Origin: Syngnathus acus
Taxonomy: Eukaryota > Chordata > Actinopteri > Syngnathiformes > Syngnathidae
Direction of reading: 5' to 3'
DNA length: 64,000 nucleotides
Assembly (NCBI RefSeq): GCF_901709675.1
Contig: NC_051104.1
Location: 4,509,501-4,573,500 of the forward strand
Each line of letters begins with the position of its first letter. Position 1 is the first letter of the stretch. Of this stretch, positions 12,596 through 24,939 are shown piece after piece. The translations under genes were made by a program, and so were the position numbers. The notes under the pieces were generated by a model. The model did not search any database and was not told the DNA's origin. It saw only the letters and a program-made list of their open reading frames with translations.

Positions 12596-15500
12596 TCAAG
12601 AGTGAGTCCAGCTAACAGGAACCCATTGTGTGTCCATCTCCACTTTCTTGAGTGCCACACGTAGCTCGCCAAAGGCCTCTGTGAGGTTATCGTTGACGAT
12701 GACCTTCTCAAATAGATGCCCGTATTGCTTCTCCATTGTCTGGGCGCTTGTCACCATCTCTTGAAAATCCTCTTCCTGGGGCAAGTGTGAAAACAAAGAC
12801 ATTAAATTGTCATTTAGAAAAAAAATCAAATCAGGCTTATATTTTGTCCATGTATTCTGGACTCACCGTAAATGACTTAGCGGATTCCTTCTCGTCCTTC
12901 CTTGAATTGACTTTAGCGTTAATCCTGGTCTCCCTCAATCTCTCAATCGTAGGAGGTTTCACGAAAACTACAAACGGTTTAAACTCTGCTGTCCGCAGGT
13001 GCTTTAATGTCTGGAAAGACAAAGAAAACTTGAAGTGCACGGCCGAACAAATGGTAGAGGGGAATTTTTTGGACCACTCACATGAGGCTGCAAGTCCAAT
13101 AGACACACTTTGTTCTTGGAAAGGACCGACCGTATTGAGTCTAAACTTGTCCCGTAGTAATTCCCTTTGTACTCGCCGAACTCGATGAACCTGAGAGATG
13201 AGACGGAAAGAAGAAAAGAATATTGCTTGGAACATCTCAGGAATGATAAACAGAGGGTGACGAATTCCGATTTGCTACGTTTGCTTACTTATTGTTGTGA
13301 ATATCCGTCTCAAAGAGCTGTTTTGAGATAAAATGGTATTCCACACCGTCGTTCTCCAGGTTCTTCTTGGGCCGACTTGTGTCTGAGGGAGAGACAAAAT
13401 TTAACGAGAGAGTCGATGAGCTCAAATATTAGAATCTGACTCAGTGATGGGCAGGAAACCACGTACGTGGGATGGTCACACTGAAGTGCTGTGGATCGGA
13501 AATCAAAAGTTTCCTCTTCAGCTCATTCAAGCCTACTCCTGTCGGTCCTGCAGAAAGGTCCCATGATGAGCCCCAATTTGAATATTTGTGTCTACCAGCA
13601 CGCTACTTACCAACTAGGACCACCAGTCGGTGTTTAGCTCTACCCTGCCTCTGGTATTTCGTGACCTCTTCATAAGTGGGAACGTCGGCTGTATCGTAAA
13701 TTTCACTCTTCCTACACTCGTACATGGACTTGTTGGTCTTGTCTTTCCTGCTGAGACGGAAGCTTCTTCTGAAGCCAACTATTGTCAACAAATGGAGAGA
13801 AAGAAAAAAGAAAGGAGCTTTTTTCAAATTGAATGATAAAGCCGAGATGAATTAAGGACTGTATTGTTAGTGTAACCCCCCCCCCCCAAAAAAAGAATAC
13901 ATGTTACCAATACCATCCAAAAGTAAATAAAAACATGAATAGTGCTCCACGTAATATTATATAAACCTTGGGTTGATAGAATAAGTAAATATTTTGATTG
14001 GTCATAAAATTTGTAACACTTTTGAAGTCGTTTATTTTAAAAATGCCAAAATTAAACATGTTTGTAAAGAGAGGATTTTTTCTGAGGTTATTAATAAGAT
14101 GAAAAAAAGTAAAAGATTTCAGGAAAAGAAGAGAAAAGAATACATTTCTCACCTAAACGGGATCCGCTAATAAAGTCAGCATCCTCTGGTGATGAAAAAA
14201 AGGAAGAAAGGAGGGACCAGAAGAGTCGTATTATCGTATTGGAAGAGAAAAATCAGAGGGGATAGAAATAGGGACCCAGCCTTTTTTTTATTTATTTTTT
14301 TTAGGAACGCACACAATGTATGGAGGCAACAAATATCAGGCTTAATATTAGAATTAATTAATCCAAATTAATATCAGGTATTTTGCTGTTAATGCTCTAT
14401 TGATGAATATTTAGTTGAGGGACTTTCTAGCAAAAAAAAATAAAGGGAGATGTGAAAAAAAATGGTTTTAGATTACATTAAAATAAAATCCAAGTGCTTG
14501 ACCACTCTAATACGCTCATAATTCAAAGCCTATTCAATGAGAGATGTTAATTGAGTTGTACCTTCAATTTCCTCAACTGTGAGAAACAGCAAATGAAGCA
14601 AGAAATGAAATTGAGGAAGTTAGCGAAAAAAGGAGTTTCAAATTGAACACGAGACAAAAAGATCTAAGGGGAAATAAGAGAAGAAAACACCTACCACAAT
14701 CTACAGCCACATCATCTTGAAAAAGCAAAATATACTATTAAAAGCCCGTAAAAAGTGTCATTTTACTAACAAACAAACAAAAATAGCTCCAACTCCCAAA
14801 GTAAAAAGTTTCTTCTATTTTTTTTTTTCTTTTGTTTTTCTTTTGAGGAGCAATAAAAACCTACTGGATCGTCGAATTGAAGACCGATGCATCGGGCGAA
14901 TTGCAGCAGGACTTTGCAAGGCAAGTCTCCTGTAAAATAGACAGTCACATGATCAGAGCGGATTAAAAAACATTCAATGCCCAACAAGAGAGATTTCAGG
15001 GTGACTTCTCACCTTTCTTGAAAGTGTTTGGACGGGATTAAGCCAGCGCGGGGGTTAGCATCCCCTTCAGGTTTGGCCTGCCACCAGGTTGTGTCATCTT
15101 GGCTCATGATCTGAAGAATGGAGCCCTTTTTGAAGGCGAGTCCGGCTTCCTGACACGGGATGGCTTTGTCGTCTTTTGGTTCATAGTCAAAGAGTGCCCT
15201 CACAAACATCTGAACAGAGAAGTGAGAAGTAAATTAGTGGCTTCTTAAATGACAGGAGATGATTATCATTTAACCTTTGGCTCCTTGGTTAATACATCCT
15301 CCTTGAGCCCAGGAACAATTTTGAAGGTAATGGCCCCTTGTGACTGAGCCTGAATATTAGAAGAGACAAAATACAATGTGGGTTAGTATGTGGCTAATAC
15401 AATTCTAATTGGAGGCCAAAAGAAAAACGTTATACCAGAATACGAATTATTTCCTCTGGTTGTTTGTCATCCACGGGGATTCCATTGACCTCCTTCAGCT

Positions 15501-16606
15501 CGTCCCCGACGTGAATAAGGCCTGTTACACAAAAATAAATCACAGGCTAGACACTGAAATGTCATTTTTATGCCTATAATATCGCAATTAAAAAAAAAAA
15601 AGCACATTCTTGAAAAGTACATAAAAAAAACTAACCACTTCTGTCTGCTGCCCCTCCTTTCATGATTCGGGCCACAAGGATGGCTCCCGTGAATTCATCT
15701 TGCTTTATCGTAGCTCCCTATGAAAAGGGGGATTCACATTTTGCAAGCGCATGTCTAAATAATTCAATTTAAACAGCAGTCCTACAAATCAAACTTTGGT
15801 ATTAAAGGTTTAAAATGAGCTAACGGCTAACTTACGAGGGGCTCCTTGTTTTTAACCAGTCTTATGATTTTCACAGAATCCTCATCATCGTTGAGGTTTT
15901 CGGGCATTGGAGGTAGTTCAGGATCATATTTTTTCTGTGCAACCACATCATGGACTGACAGAAAGTTCTGGAAGAAAGGGTGGAGAAATAGCATGAGAAT
16001 AGATTTTTTTTCTTTGTTGTGAGTTATAGCAGCAATGCTGGAGCGAGAATGGGCAAAAGTCAACGTTAGGATCTTCACCTTCAAGTGGGGCTCAGCCAAT
16101 AGCTTGAGAAGTTCACTGACTTCACTTGAAGTTGATTTCCCTTGAAGCTCCTCGGACAACTGAAAAAAAAAATCATTTATAGACTTTTGAGAAAGTTTTA
16201 AAAACATTTTAAAGACATTCACTTAACGTTCAGCCACTTACTTGAGTGCCAAGACTTGCAGCATCATTCGAGACAGGCGTGGGTTTGCTCTCTTCATAAT
16301 GCTGCAGCCGATCATGAATCTGAAAGGAGCGCTTGTGTTGATGAGGGACAAAGCACCAAATAGGATAAAAAAGAGTTCATTTACCTTGAAGAGTGAATGG
16401 AGGCTTTTCTCCCCGAACATGCCCTGGAGGAAAGTGTTTTCCTCAGGGTGGCCGGCATGGGGCTTCAGTTTTGACGGTAACGCCGCCAGCAACTCATACA
16501 GCCCTGGAATTACCAAAAGGAGAGATGAAACTTATATACAGTTAGAAACGTTGAGATTTTGGTCGGTACCTGGCTCGTGGCCCGCTCCGGCGGTCAGGGC
16601 GGGCAT
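12596..16606 (-). CDS. mpp7: MPP7, MAGUK p55-family scaffold protein
   Basis: A membrane-associated guanylate kinase scaffold that joins Crumbs/PALS1-DLG1 complexes at epithelial junctions. Coding exons in transcript order: 16606-16570, 16503-16385, 16319-16242, 16159-16079, 15967-15836, 15717-15636, 15521-15436, 15349-15275, 15209-15013, 14929-14865, three microexons, 13778-13611, 13547-13467, 13382-13289, 13190-13082, 13010-12867, 12775-12596. The start [13 protein letters not shown] and the end WVPVSWTHS match my memory of human MPP7. Domains (numbered without microexons): tandem L27 about 14-105, PDZ about 136-216 with loop EPLGATI, SH3 about 231-300 with ALFDYEP, GK about 366-575. As in other MPPs, the P-loop GPTGVGLNE lacks the catalytic lysine, so it is a binding rather than enzymatic GK. 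Length is 575 aa without microexons (human 576) and 598 with all three. Introns are tiny. The exon 15275 donor is GTTAAA, which is weak. Confidence 0.95.
14153..14185 (-). CDS. mpp7: mpp7 microexon C (33 bp)
   Basis: This is a 33-bp exon between a pyrimidine-rich acceptor ending CATCACCAG and donor GTGAGA on the minus strand. It encodes [10 protein letters not shown] plus split codons and joins in frame to VGFRRSF of the next exon. The phase is identical to A and B. It is the best supported of the three by splice-site strength. No TGC motif sits beside its acceptor, so it may be more constitutive than the other two. Confidence 0.7.
   Translation of the reverse strand, partial: RMLTLLADPV
14562..14576 (-). 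CDS. mpp7: mpp7 microexon B (15 bp)
   Basis: This is a 15-bp exon candidate between acceptor TTTCTCACAG and donor GTACAA on the minus strand. Its phase is the same as in microexons A and C, so it is a frame-neutral cassette. It encodes about EEIE plus split codons, giving an acidic linker. Two TGC motifs (at about 14588-14600) lie within 30 nt upstream of the acceptor. It is small enough that standard gene finders would probably miss it. Confidence 0.6.
14695..14715 (-). CDS. mpp7: mpp7 microexon A (21 bp)
   Basis: This is a 21-bp exon candidate bounded by a TTTTTCAAG acceptor and a GTAGGT donor on the minus strand. It starts with the last two bases of a codon and ends with the first base of the next, so it can be skipped without a frame change. 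It encodes about DDVAVDC plus split codons, between the SH3-hook and GK regions. A TGC motif lies about 9 nt upstream of the acceptor, as found beside SRRM4-dependent neuronal microexons. Expression is not shown here. Confidence 0.6.
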
Positions 16607-19600
16607 GGCTGCTGCCAATTACCTCCGGAAAATGGCAACACGGTTGTGAGTTCCTCAGCAGCTCCCCCCAAAGACCAACTGCATTTGTGGACAGGTTTTA
16701 TGCCATGGAAACCTGCAAGGGGAGAATTTCCAGCATAATGACAGGGTGTGCAATAGCTGCTAACATGTTTGAAATATCTCCAGGGTATCGTGTTTGAGTC
16801 CAGCGTTATTGGATCTCGGGTGTTCCCCGAGACATCCTTGTGCCTCGTTTGTATTTCTATCAATGGTTGGCCGATGTGTGTACAAACGTGACACTTGATA
16901 GAAGTAGTCAGCCAACTAGACATGAAACATGTTGCATGTCTGGTTTATTGAGGGAAGGAAAACCTTGTGCTTATAGTCACGGTACATTTCAGTAGATGCC
17001 GGAGGTAATTAGAAGGTCGTACTAAATAGAGGATCTGCGGCATTAGTGTTTGAAAACCAGACAATGGCTGGGTTGAAGACATCATCTGTCATCATTATGT
17101 AAACAACGCAAGGTAATATGAGCAGATGGTCGATAGTATAAATATTTTTCCAAGCCATCCAATAGCAAAATGGAAATTTAAAAGGCCAGAAAGGTTCATA
17201 AAAGATGGACATAAAGAAACATGGCTAGGTAGGAGAGAAAAAAAAGGGGTCAAGGGTCAGCAGTATAGAGACACTTTCCATGTGGCTGCTGGATGGATAC
17301 ACCTGTCTGACATGTTCTTCTTGGTCTTAAAAAGGGCTCTACCACCATCTAGTGGATTTATTACAACAAAGCAACTGCCAGAACAACTTGGACAAAGATT
17401 GAAACATACTGTGAAAAATCACAATCAATCCTCCCCAAAAAAATAATGTATGATTTTTATGTTAGCTGAACAACACTTCTTACAAGGTCTTACATAAGAC
17501 ACAGTAATAAATAATGTATCAATGATACACTGGCGTAACAAGATTCTGCGGTCACAGAAAGAAATGTGTTACAATAATGCAAGATCAATCAGGTCAACTG
17601 TGAGAACACAATATAAACAAGTGAGTCCAAAAGAATTGATGGCAGATATTAGATTAGGGGAACGTAGAAATACAAACATGATAACAATCAGACAAACTAA
17701 ATTAGCAGGTACAAAAGAACACCTACCCGATCATGTTCTTCCTGCAAGTGAAAATGCAGCTTCGACACGCATGTGCGGGCACTCCCACTCAACTTACAGT
17801 GCATGAAAACAAAATCCTCCCATACGGGAAGTGGCCTGCCCACCGGGTACATCTGCTCACCTGATCAGACCTGAAAGGCAAGTTCTTCTCACAAAAGGCC
17901 TGCTCCTCTGTTTACTCTTATTTAAATTTTATTTTGATCACAGAGATCACGACAGTTCATCCAAATTTTATTTTCTGTGGTTTGCAAGATGAGATGTTCA
18001 AGTCTATTTTTCTGCTCGTGTGTCAAACAATTGACAAACAATATGTACCTAAAGACTGAAGTCAACATACTGTATTGTGTAATATGTAGAAACTAAAATG
18101 ACCGCTAGGTGGAGCTGTCACAATAAGAAAAGATTGAAGCACTTTACTACAGTGAATGAATGTAATCATAGTAAAACCTTTTTGAATGAAAACTTTATTT
18201 AAAAATGTTTATAAAAGGTATTATTAGTAACATTGAATTTTAGATAAAATAATAAACAGGAAATTATTTGGGATAATTTTGTATCGCAATGACATTCTTT
18301 AGAGAATGAATGGGAGTAGTTTGTGGTCAGGGAGGAAATAAAGAGGGGCAATGTGCCACTCAAAGAGAAATGTGTTTATGATCCACAGCATCCTTGTTTT
18401 ACACCTACTCTCCTTCTCTTGGCCCATGTCTTTTTTTTTGTTTTCATACAAGAACAGCAGCTCTTTGTCTCTGGCTGACCCAGAGAAGGCCACAGTCAGT
18501 GTCAGTCACCACTCACACATTCCTCTCTCGCTTACATTAGCATGACGGGTTGTTGGAGAATTAATGGGCAATTTCATTCATCCCAGACATAAAATGCAAG
18601 GGGCAGCGTACTTGTTATCGAATGCATGGGTGGTAATACAGTGCATGAAATGATATTTTAATGTAAAAATGCGCTGTGTTTTTCCGCTTTATTTCAGATT
18701 ATCAGCATCATCGTGACATTAATCAGAGCATAGTGGATTTGTGCAACAGTTCAGGATGAGAAGAGAGCAGCAGGTAAGTCTCACTAATCTCAAATATCAA
18801 AATTGCCTCCGCCCCATGTATTGCAAAACCACCCCCATCCGGACGTATGATCCTGAAGAGAATTATGATAAAAGCAGCATGACCCAGACCTGACCCTTTC
18901 AAGAAACCCGGACACAGATGGGGAACAATAGAGGGTCCCTCATAAATGCAGCATATAGGAAGCTAATTTATGTCCATAACAACCCACCACATACTGTTCA
19001 GCCTCGCCTGAGTGCTGCTACGTGATTGCTCAAGGAGTAGGTTCCCCTGACCTATTTCAACACGTACTCCGTTTCCTCTCCATCGTTTCCACCACCAGGA
19101 AATAAATGTCAGCAAGTGTATCTCCAGGTTTGAGGGCCAAGAGACTTTTATGATGTTTGAAGTTCACACTTGATAACGTGTGGAACGGGTCAAAACATGA
19201 TACAGTAGAAGCGAGAAGGCAGGGAAATGGGTAGTGTAAAAAAAACAACAGGATGACCCCATGGCATGAAAGGCAGGAAACGGAATATTTTATCAGCTCA
19301 TGTCTGCAACAGAAGGCCTCTGTCTGTTCGCACACCAATTAACACATTCCACCACCTTTCCATGAAGTGGGCATGATAAACTGAAAGCAAGGTTGAGTGT
19401 GTGCGTGTGTGTAACCCCATTTCCTGGTATCCCTAATCATTTGCATGGGCTTTACATGGGTTGCTAGGAAATTGAGAATTGGCACGAAGAAGGGGGCGGG
19501 AAAAAACAACAATGTGGCAATTGTGTATCCCTGAATTACACCCCCAAATCAAAATGACTAACATAAGGTTTTGGGGTGACTGAGGTCTAACAATGAATGT

Positions 19601-19721
19601 CACACTCAGTCACTCCAATTCATCTGAAGTTGCTGGAAGTCTATTTGTGACGATGGTGTCTCATTAATGAGTCAACAACCAAATAAATGCCAAGTGGGAC
19701 TTCCAACAATACAGCCACATA
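16607..19721. other. mpp7 upstream region
   Basis: This should contain the mpp7 5' UTR exon(s) and promoter, read leftward. A possible acceptor, TTGGCAG, lies just upstream of the start codon on the minus strand, hinting that the start codon sits in a second exon. No coding exon was recognised. Two CTCF-like motifs occur near 17342 and 18101. Confidence 0.45.
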
Positions 19722-19856
19722 CCGTAAATTTCGGACTATAAGCCGCGACTTTTTTCGGAAATTTTGAACTCTGAATCACAAATTTTAGCTGGTGCTGCTT
19801 ATTAGCTGGTGCGGCTTATAGTCTGGTGCGGCTTATAGTCCGAAAATTACTTTAGG
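19722..19856. mobile_element. Short TA-flanked MITE, related family
   Basis: The left end reads CCGTAAATTTCGGACTATA and the right end is its near inverse, flanked by TA. The inner motif is ATAAGCCGC where the other MITEs have ATAAGGCGCACC, so this is a related but distinct family. At 135 bp it is little more than its two ends and encodes nothing. Confidence 0.65.
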
Positions 19857-22800
19857 TACCCGGCTGCACGTAATTCTGCAAAATCCCTGTTTCCATAGGA
19901 ACACATTTTCAAAAAACATGATGGGGTTCGTATGTAGAAAACAGAATATGTCGCTTTGACCTCACTTGACCTGTCCGACACACTTCGCTGACAGCTCAAG
20001 CAGCGATACTTGTTTATTTCTGAGAAGGATCCAAACAGTAAGCGGCTGAATACTTCATTACACACAACTCATTCACTGGTGAAGTTTATGGCTGCAGCTG
20101 GCTACGTCACTCTGAACTACAGATACATTTCCCACACTCTATAAAACACTGTTGACCTAGAAGCAACCTTTGGCGGTGACAAAAAAATTTGAAATGCTCA
20201 ATGGTGTGATTGACACTCCGCCGATGATTGCAGGTGAGCGCGGAGACGCGACGGCGTTTCTAACACCATTGCTGGGGTTTATTTATTTGACATAAGTGAC
20301 AGTGAAAATCTGTCAGAGCTTTGATAAGAACATAAATACTCTTAGCTGTCCCTCTGAAATAAATTGGATTTTTGTGCAAGAAAATAGTTTGTCATGATCT
20401 ATTTATTTCCCCTTTAGAAGCAGTTGTAACCCAACACATGCTATTGGAACCTCGACCAAGGCAAGTGTGTCTTAGGGGGAGAAATAAATACTGGTTTCAA
20501 TGAGACACTATTCAATAGGTGCCAGAAGGGGCTTGATAATGATCGGTTTAAACAAGACTAGACAACAGCTTGTCAAAATATTTTTGCGAGATCTATTACA
20601 GTTAGGGGGGGGGGGGGGGCAGATGAAGGCAGAATATTGAAATTGTTACGGGAACTGCGGTGGGAAATTGCCTTCAGGTTTTCCAGGGCAGTTAAAGACT
20701 TTAATTCCAAAACCGATTGTTTAGTCTGTGGATTTTTTTTGCCTCATCATTTTCTTATTCTCTCTACAAAGAATGTGTGATCCTTAAATCTGTCCAATGT
20801 CCTATAAATTAATTTTTTGGCTTAACCTCATCTCCACCCAGCCAAATATATCCATTTCATTACAAGATCAAACTTCACATTATTACAGACATCCCAAATG
20901 ATCTTACTAACTTATATATATATCACACTTTAATTCCACTATAGCCACAAAAAAAAACTCTCCACTTGAAGGTGCATCCATTGGGCTACTTATAATTAGT
21001 GGTGAAGTAAGACAATATAAAAGAGGAGCCAGCTGTCTGCTGAGATAGTTCCACAAAGTCTTCAGTTATTATAAAAAAAGGAGACAGTTGTTCAAAAAGC
21101 AACACAAGTCAATCCTTGAGATGAGGCCATGGATGAGTTTCTGCTGACGGAGAAAACGCAAGGCACTCATGAAAAGGCCCTCAGACAAATCGGCACTGTT
21201 TGGAAGGCCCCTTGGTCTTCATGAATGAATCATAAAGCACCCAATCTACAAAGATTCTGTTTTGTTCAGTTACTTTGATCTTAGCTCTTTATTGTGGGGC
21301 CAAGATTGCCCAATTTTGTTCAATATTCTTCACTAGAGCACTCTGTTGTCAAATCACGTGCACTAGTCTTCAACAGCATATTGATATCGAATTGTGCATG
21401 ACATGTACATAAATTAAACATACCTCTGATTGTGAAATAATTGCAATTTAACTTGTAGCTAAAAAAAATAATGTTGATGTCTTTTTTGTGAGTGCTTTCC
21501 AAACAACATGGAGGCATAGTGTGCTCTGGCAGGAACCCGACACCTCTTTGAGGCTGGCTAAGGCATCGCTACCAGTGTTGTTCTTTCACCGTGACCCTGC
21601 CGAGAACATTACCGTACATTAATCTCTCTGTCCCTCAGAGGGAGTAGGCTCATTGTGGACTAGGATTAGTTATACCATTGAGTAATACGGTGATTAAGCG
21701 GGATGGGTAACTGAACGGATGAGTGAATGAAGATGGAAAAACAGTATATAGTGAATGAAGGAATTATGTTCTATGAATGGGAGAGTCCACGGATGGAACT
21801 GTCCAATATCAAATCCCAGATCATTCAATCAACAGGCAGACATGTGTCCAGCTTCTCGAGCGTATCACTCCAACTAGAAAAAACAGCGATGATAAGTGGG
21901 GCAGGCTATTTTAGGACTGTTTACGATGTTAATGCAATAAAATACTTACTGTACAGCACGGTGCAAGTAAGACTTGGAGAAAGGCCGACGTTGCCATCTG
22001 AGCAACCCACTTCACAATCTGTCTTTTCCCTCACTTCTGTACTTCTGCACGCATTCCTGCAGAATCTGAAACCTCGTCATAGAATTCTGCATTCCCACAT
22101 ATCACTCGGTCAAGTTAGTGACCCTCCAAACTGGTCGTAAAACCTTTGGAATGTGAGCAATGTCGGGAGCTTAGGAGACACCTGTAGAGACATCCAAAAC
22201 ATTACGCAAAACTTGGGCATCATCCGAGCCTCTATGACCTCCTTCCTAAACTTCTCCACCCCTGCTTCTGTCTAGTTCCCATCATCAACGCTAATGAGAC
22301 AATAACATCCATGTAAGGTATTCAAAGCAACAAGCAATTATCAGTTCAAGGCCATGTTTTCATACATCAATTATGAAAATTCCATCAGAGTTGGGTAACA
22401 CTGCAAACATTTGATACTTGTACATTATGACTGAAGAATGTTGATATAAAGGATTGGAAAATTATTGAATGTAGATAAATATCTGGTTTATTCCGTATTA
22501 CACCATCAGACAAAACTGTAGAAATGGTGTAAGACAAACCACATGGATTCTGTTTAATTATTACATACGAACTGAAAGTATGTAAATGACTGAGTTGGGA
22601 TGCGGGGAAGGCTGACATAGTGTTTTCAGCACTTGTGGTTTGGCGTGTCATGCTCCAGTTACTACACTTGACTTTGCTTGGCATAGTTACTTTTTGGAAA
22701 GAACCTTTTTCTTTTTACCCTGTTATTGTTGTTTGTATATGCGTGTGCATTACAATTAAATGCGTTTGTATTTTTGTTATGACAGCATATAGTCATCTGA

Positions 22801-24336
22801 CGATAGGTCAATTCGCATTAAAAGCTAATATAAAGGCAAAGATGCTTGTGAGTGGACGTTCGTCTTGTGATCTTAGTAGTTTTAGCATTTATAAATGGAA
22901 TTAAACTTGTTAAAAGGGTGACAGGAGCGGTACGCATGAATAGCGATTTTATTTGCATTAAAAATCAATTCAAACCGTGTCAAGTGATTGCATTTCAAAA
23001 ACAACACAAACGCTAAACTTCTCTCAATGACTTTTGTTATTACGACCATAATAGAATGTATAATGCTTGCTATACTTACTTTGCATTTGAGATCGGAGCC
23101 GAAATGGGTTTCGCTAGCCTCAGTAGAGTCCAACCATTCTTTTGATAAGGAATCTAAACGTTTTCAGTTTGCACTTAAAAAAAATGCGCTCCGGTTCTTC
23201 ATAACCACAACTGTGCAACGCTTGTATCTGCAAAACAATTATCTTCAAATCGTTCGTTCTTAGCCGTGGGACTCTCCAACAATACAATTATATTTCAGTT
23301 GCTGATTTGGAAGCAGTTTGTCTGTTTAGACACTATGTTAAGTGTTGAACACAAGGAAAAACACGCTGATCTGCAGTCTGTATAGACTGGGGGGGATGAC
23401 ACCAGGGACCGCCCCATCCGTTCGTTCATTGGCCTATGCCTTTAAAAGGTGGATTGTTTACCTAAATGCTTTGTTTTCATTGGTGCGTTGTCCAGCCAAT
23501 CCAAGGCAAGTACGCCAGCGCACTATGATGCATTCATAAAAATGTTATATGACATTTGTTTTCAGTGATGACAATGACGTATTAACTTTATGATAATTGT
23601 CTTCTGAATAATTGTCTTCTGATGCGTATAGTCGTGCTCCAAATAAAGAGTGATATTGTTTGAGTTTGAAACAGGTTAAATGCGGTAAGATGGCTCCCTC
23701 TAAAGGCCGTGTGAAGAAATGACTCGTGTTGGAAGGAATAAATGTAGGCAAGAGGGAGTGTTCTATTTTTCAATGAAATAAATGACCCTTTAACTTTTTC
23801 TACAATGAATTATGTCATCGCTGTTTGAGAGAGTGGAATGACAGCGGTATCTTAGGAACTCTTGCTGCAATATCACAAATTGGCCACTAGACGGCAGTGC
23901 ATACCAAGTAGTAACTGTTCAACATAGAAAGGTGTAACTATATCTTATGCCTGGAAACTATTAGTAATATACTCTCACTTTGATTACCAAATTGCAAATA
24001 TGAAATATTTTATGATTTTGACAGAGGTTTCTCTCAAGAGTGCAAGTTGTGCAGCATTCAAGAGGGGATGCACACGCTTCCTGGTTGGGTTGCCAAGTTT
24101 GAACAGTGGCTCCCTCATTATGCTTAAACGCTACAGCGTTCAATATGCCTAATTTATGAAATATCCTCCAAACTATAAACACACTGTGTGCGACACTTTG
24201 AGCATTCAAAAATGCGCATTTTGAGTGTGCGATCATTTTTAATGAATTACCCTGGAGTTGCGTCAATTTGTATTATCTGGCAACCCGGCTAGCACCGCAC
24301 TGCTACGTTTTATCGTGTGATCCGGAGAACCACAAC
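19857..24336. other. Intergenic region between mpp7 and wac
   Basis: No recognisable gene. It contains a poly-G run near 20607-20621, AT-rich unique DNA and a CTCF-like motif at 23884-23900. A 137-codon ORF at 21727-22140 has no recognisable domain and no splice or family support, so I do not call it a gene. Confidence 0.5.
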
Positions 24337-24748
24337 TCGTGATGTGCATTCCAGTTCTTTTAGGTGAACTGAATCTTTCGAATCATTTCAGTCAAAAGAT
24401 TCGTTCAACACCCCCCCCCCCCCACCCCACCCCCCACAACACACACACACACAGACACACAATGATACGGCTTTTTTTTTTTTTAACCATACACATCAAA
24501 CAATACAACGGGAACGAACGGGAAATGCAATTCACGACTCGTTCGTGAACGGGAAGTGACGTCATTGTCTTCTTCGTTTTGTTTTACGGCGAGGTGGCAC
24601 TAGCTTCAATGGGCATTACCGACACCTACTGGTTGAAGTCATATGAAGTGAAAAAAGAACGAATCACTGTAGGAAGTGATTCGTTCACTCTCGTTCACTG
24701 AAAAGAGTCGTTCTTTTGAACGAATTGTTCACTCACGAGCCAACACTA
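24337..24748. mobile_element. hAT-type non-autonomous element, short copy
   Basis: A 412-bp element with perfect 8-bp flanking direct repeats ACCACAAC (24329-24336 and 24749-24756). It begins TCGTGATGTGC and ends GCCAACACTA. The TAG/CTA-like ends and 8-bp duplication fit the hAT superfamily. The interior has poly-C, CA repeats and several GAACGA/TCGTTC motifs near both ends. No transposase is encoded. It ends about 190 bp upstream of the wac start codon and carries a perfect cAMP-response palindrome. Confidence 0.8.
24557..24564. promoter_or_regulatory. CRE palindrome TGACGTCA upstream of wac
   Basis: This is a perfect TGACGTCA palindrome inside the short hAT element, 376 bp upstream of the wac start codon. 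It matches the CREB/ATF binding consensus. The long hAT copy has TTACGTCA at the equivalent place, so the site is not fixed in the family. Function is inferred only. Confidence 0.4.
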
Positions 24749-24939
24749 ACCACAACTGCTGTGCGGAAAATGGACTGAGTGAAGGAGGGCGTTCTTTCCA
24801 ACCACCGCTGCCTATAGCATCAAAATACCTACCAGGCTAGGCTGAAATTGACCATTTCGGCCCGCCGAAGTAGCGAGAAAAATACAGTGCCGTCATTAGT
24901 CTTTCACATCCCCACTCTAAACACACTAACACGGCATTG

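Noticed and set aside
12736-13188. 150-codon plus-strand ORF over the mpp7 GK exons
   Set aside because: It is antisense to well-supported mpp7 exons and crosses their introns.
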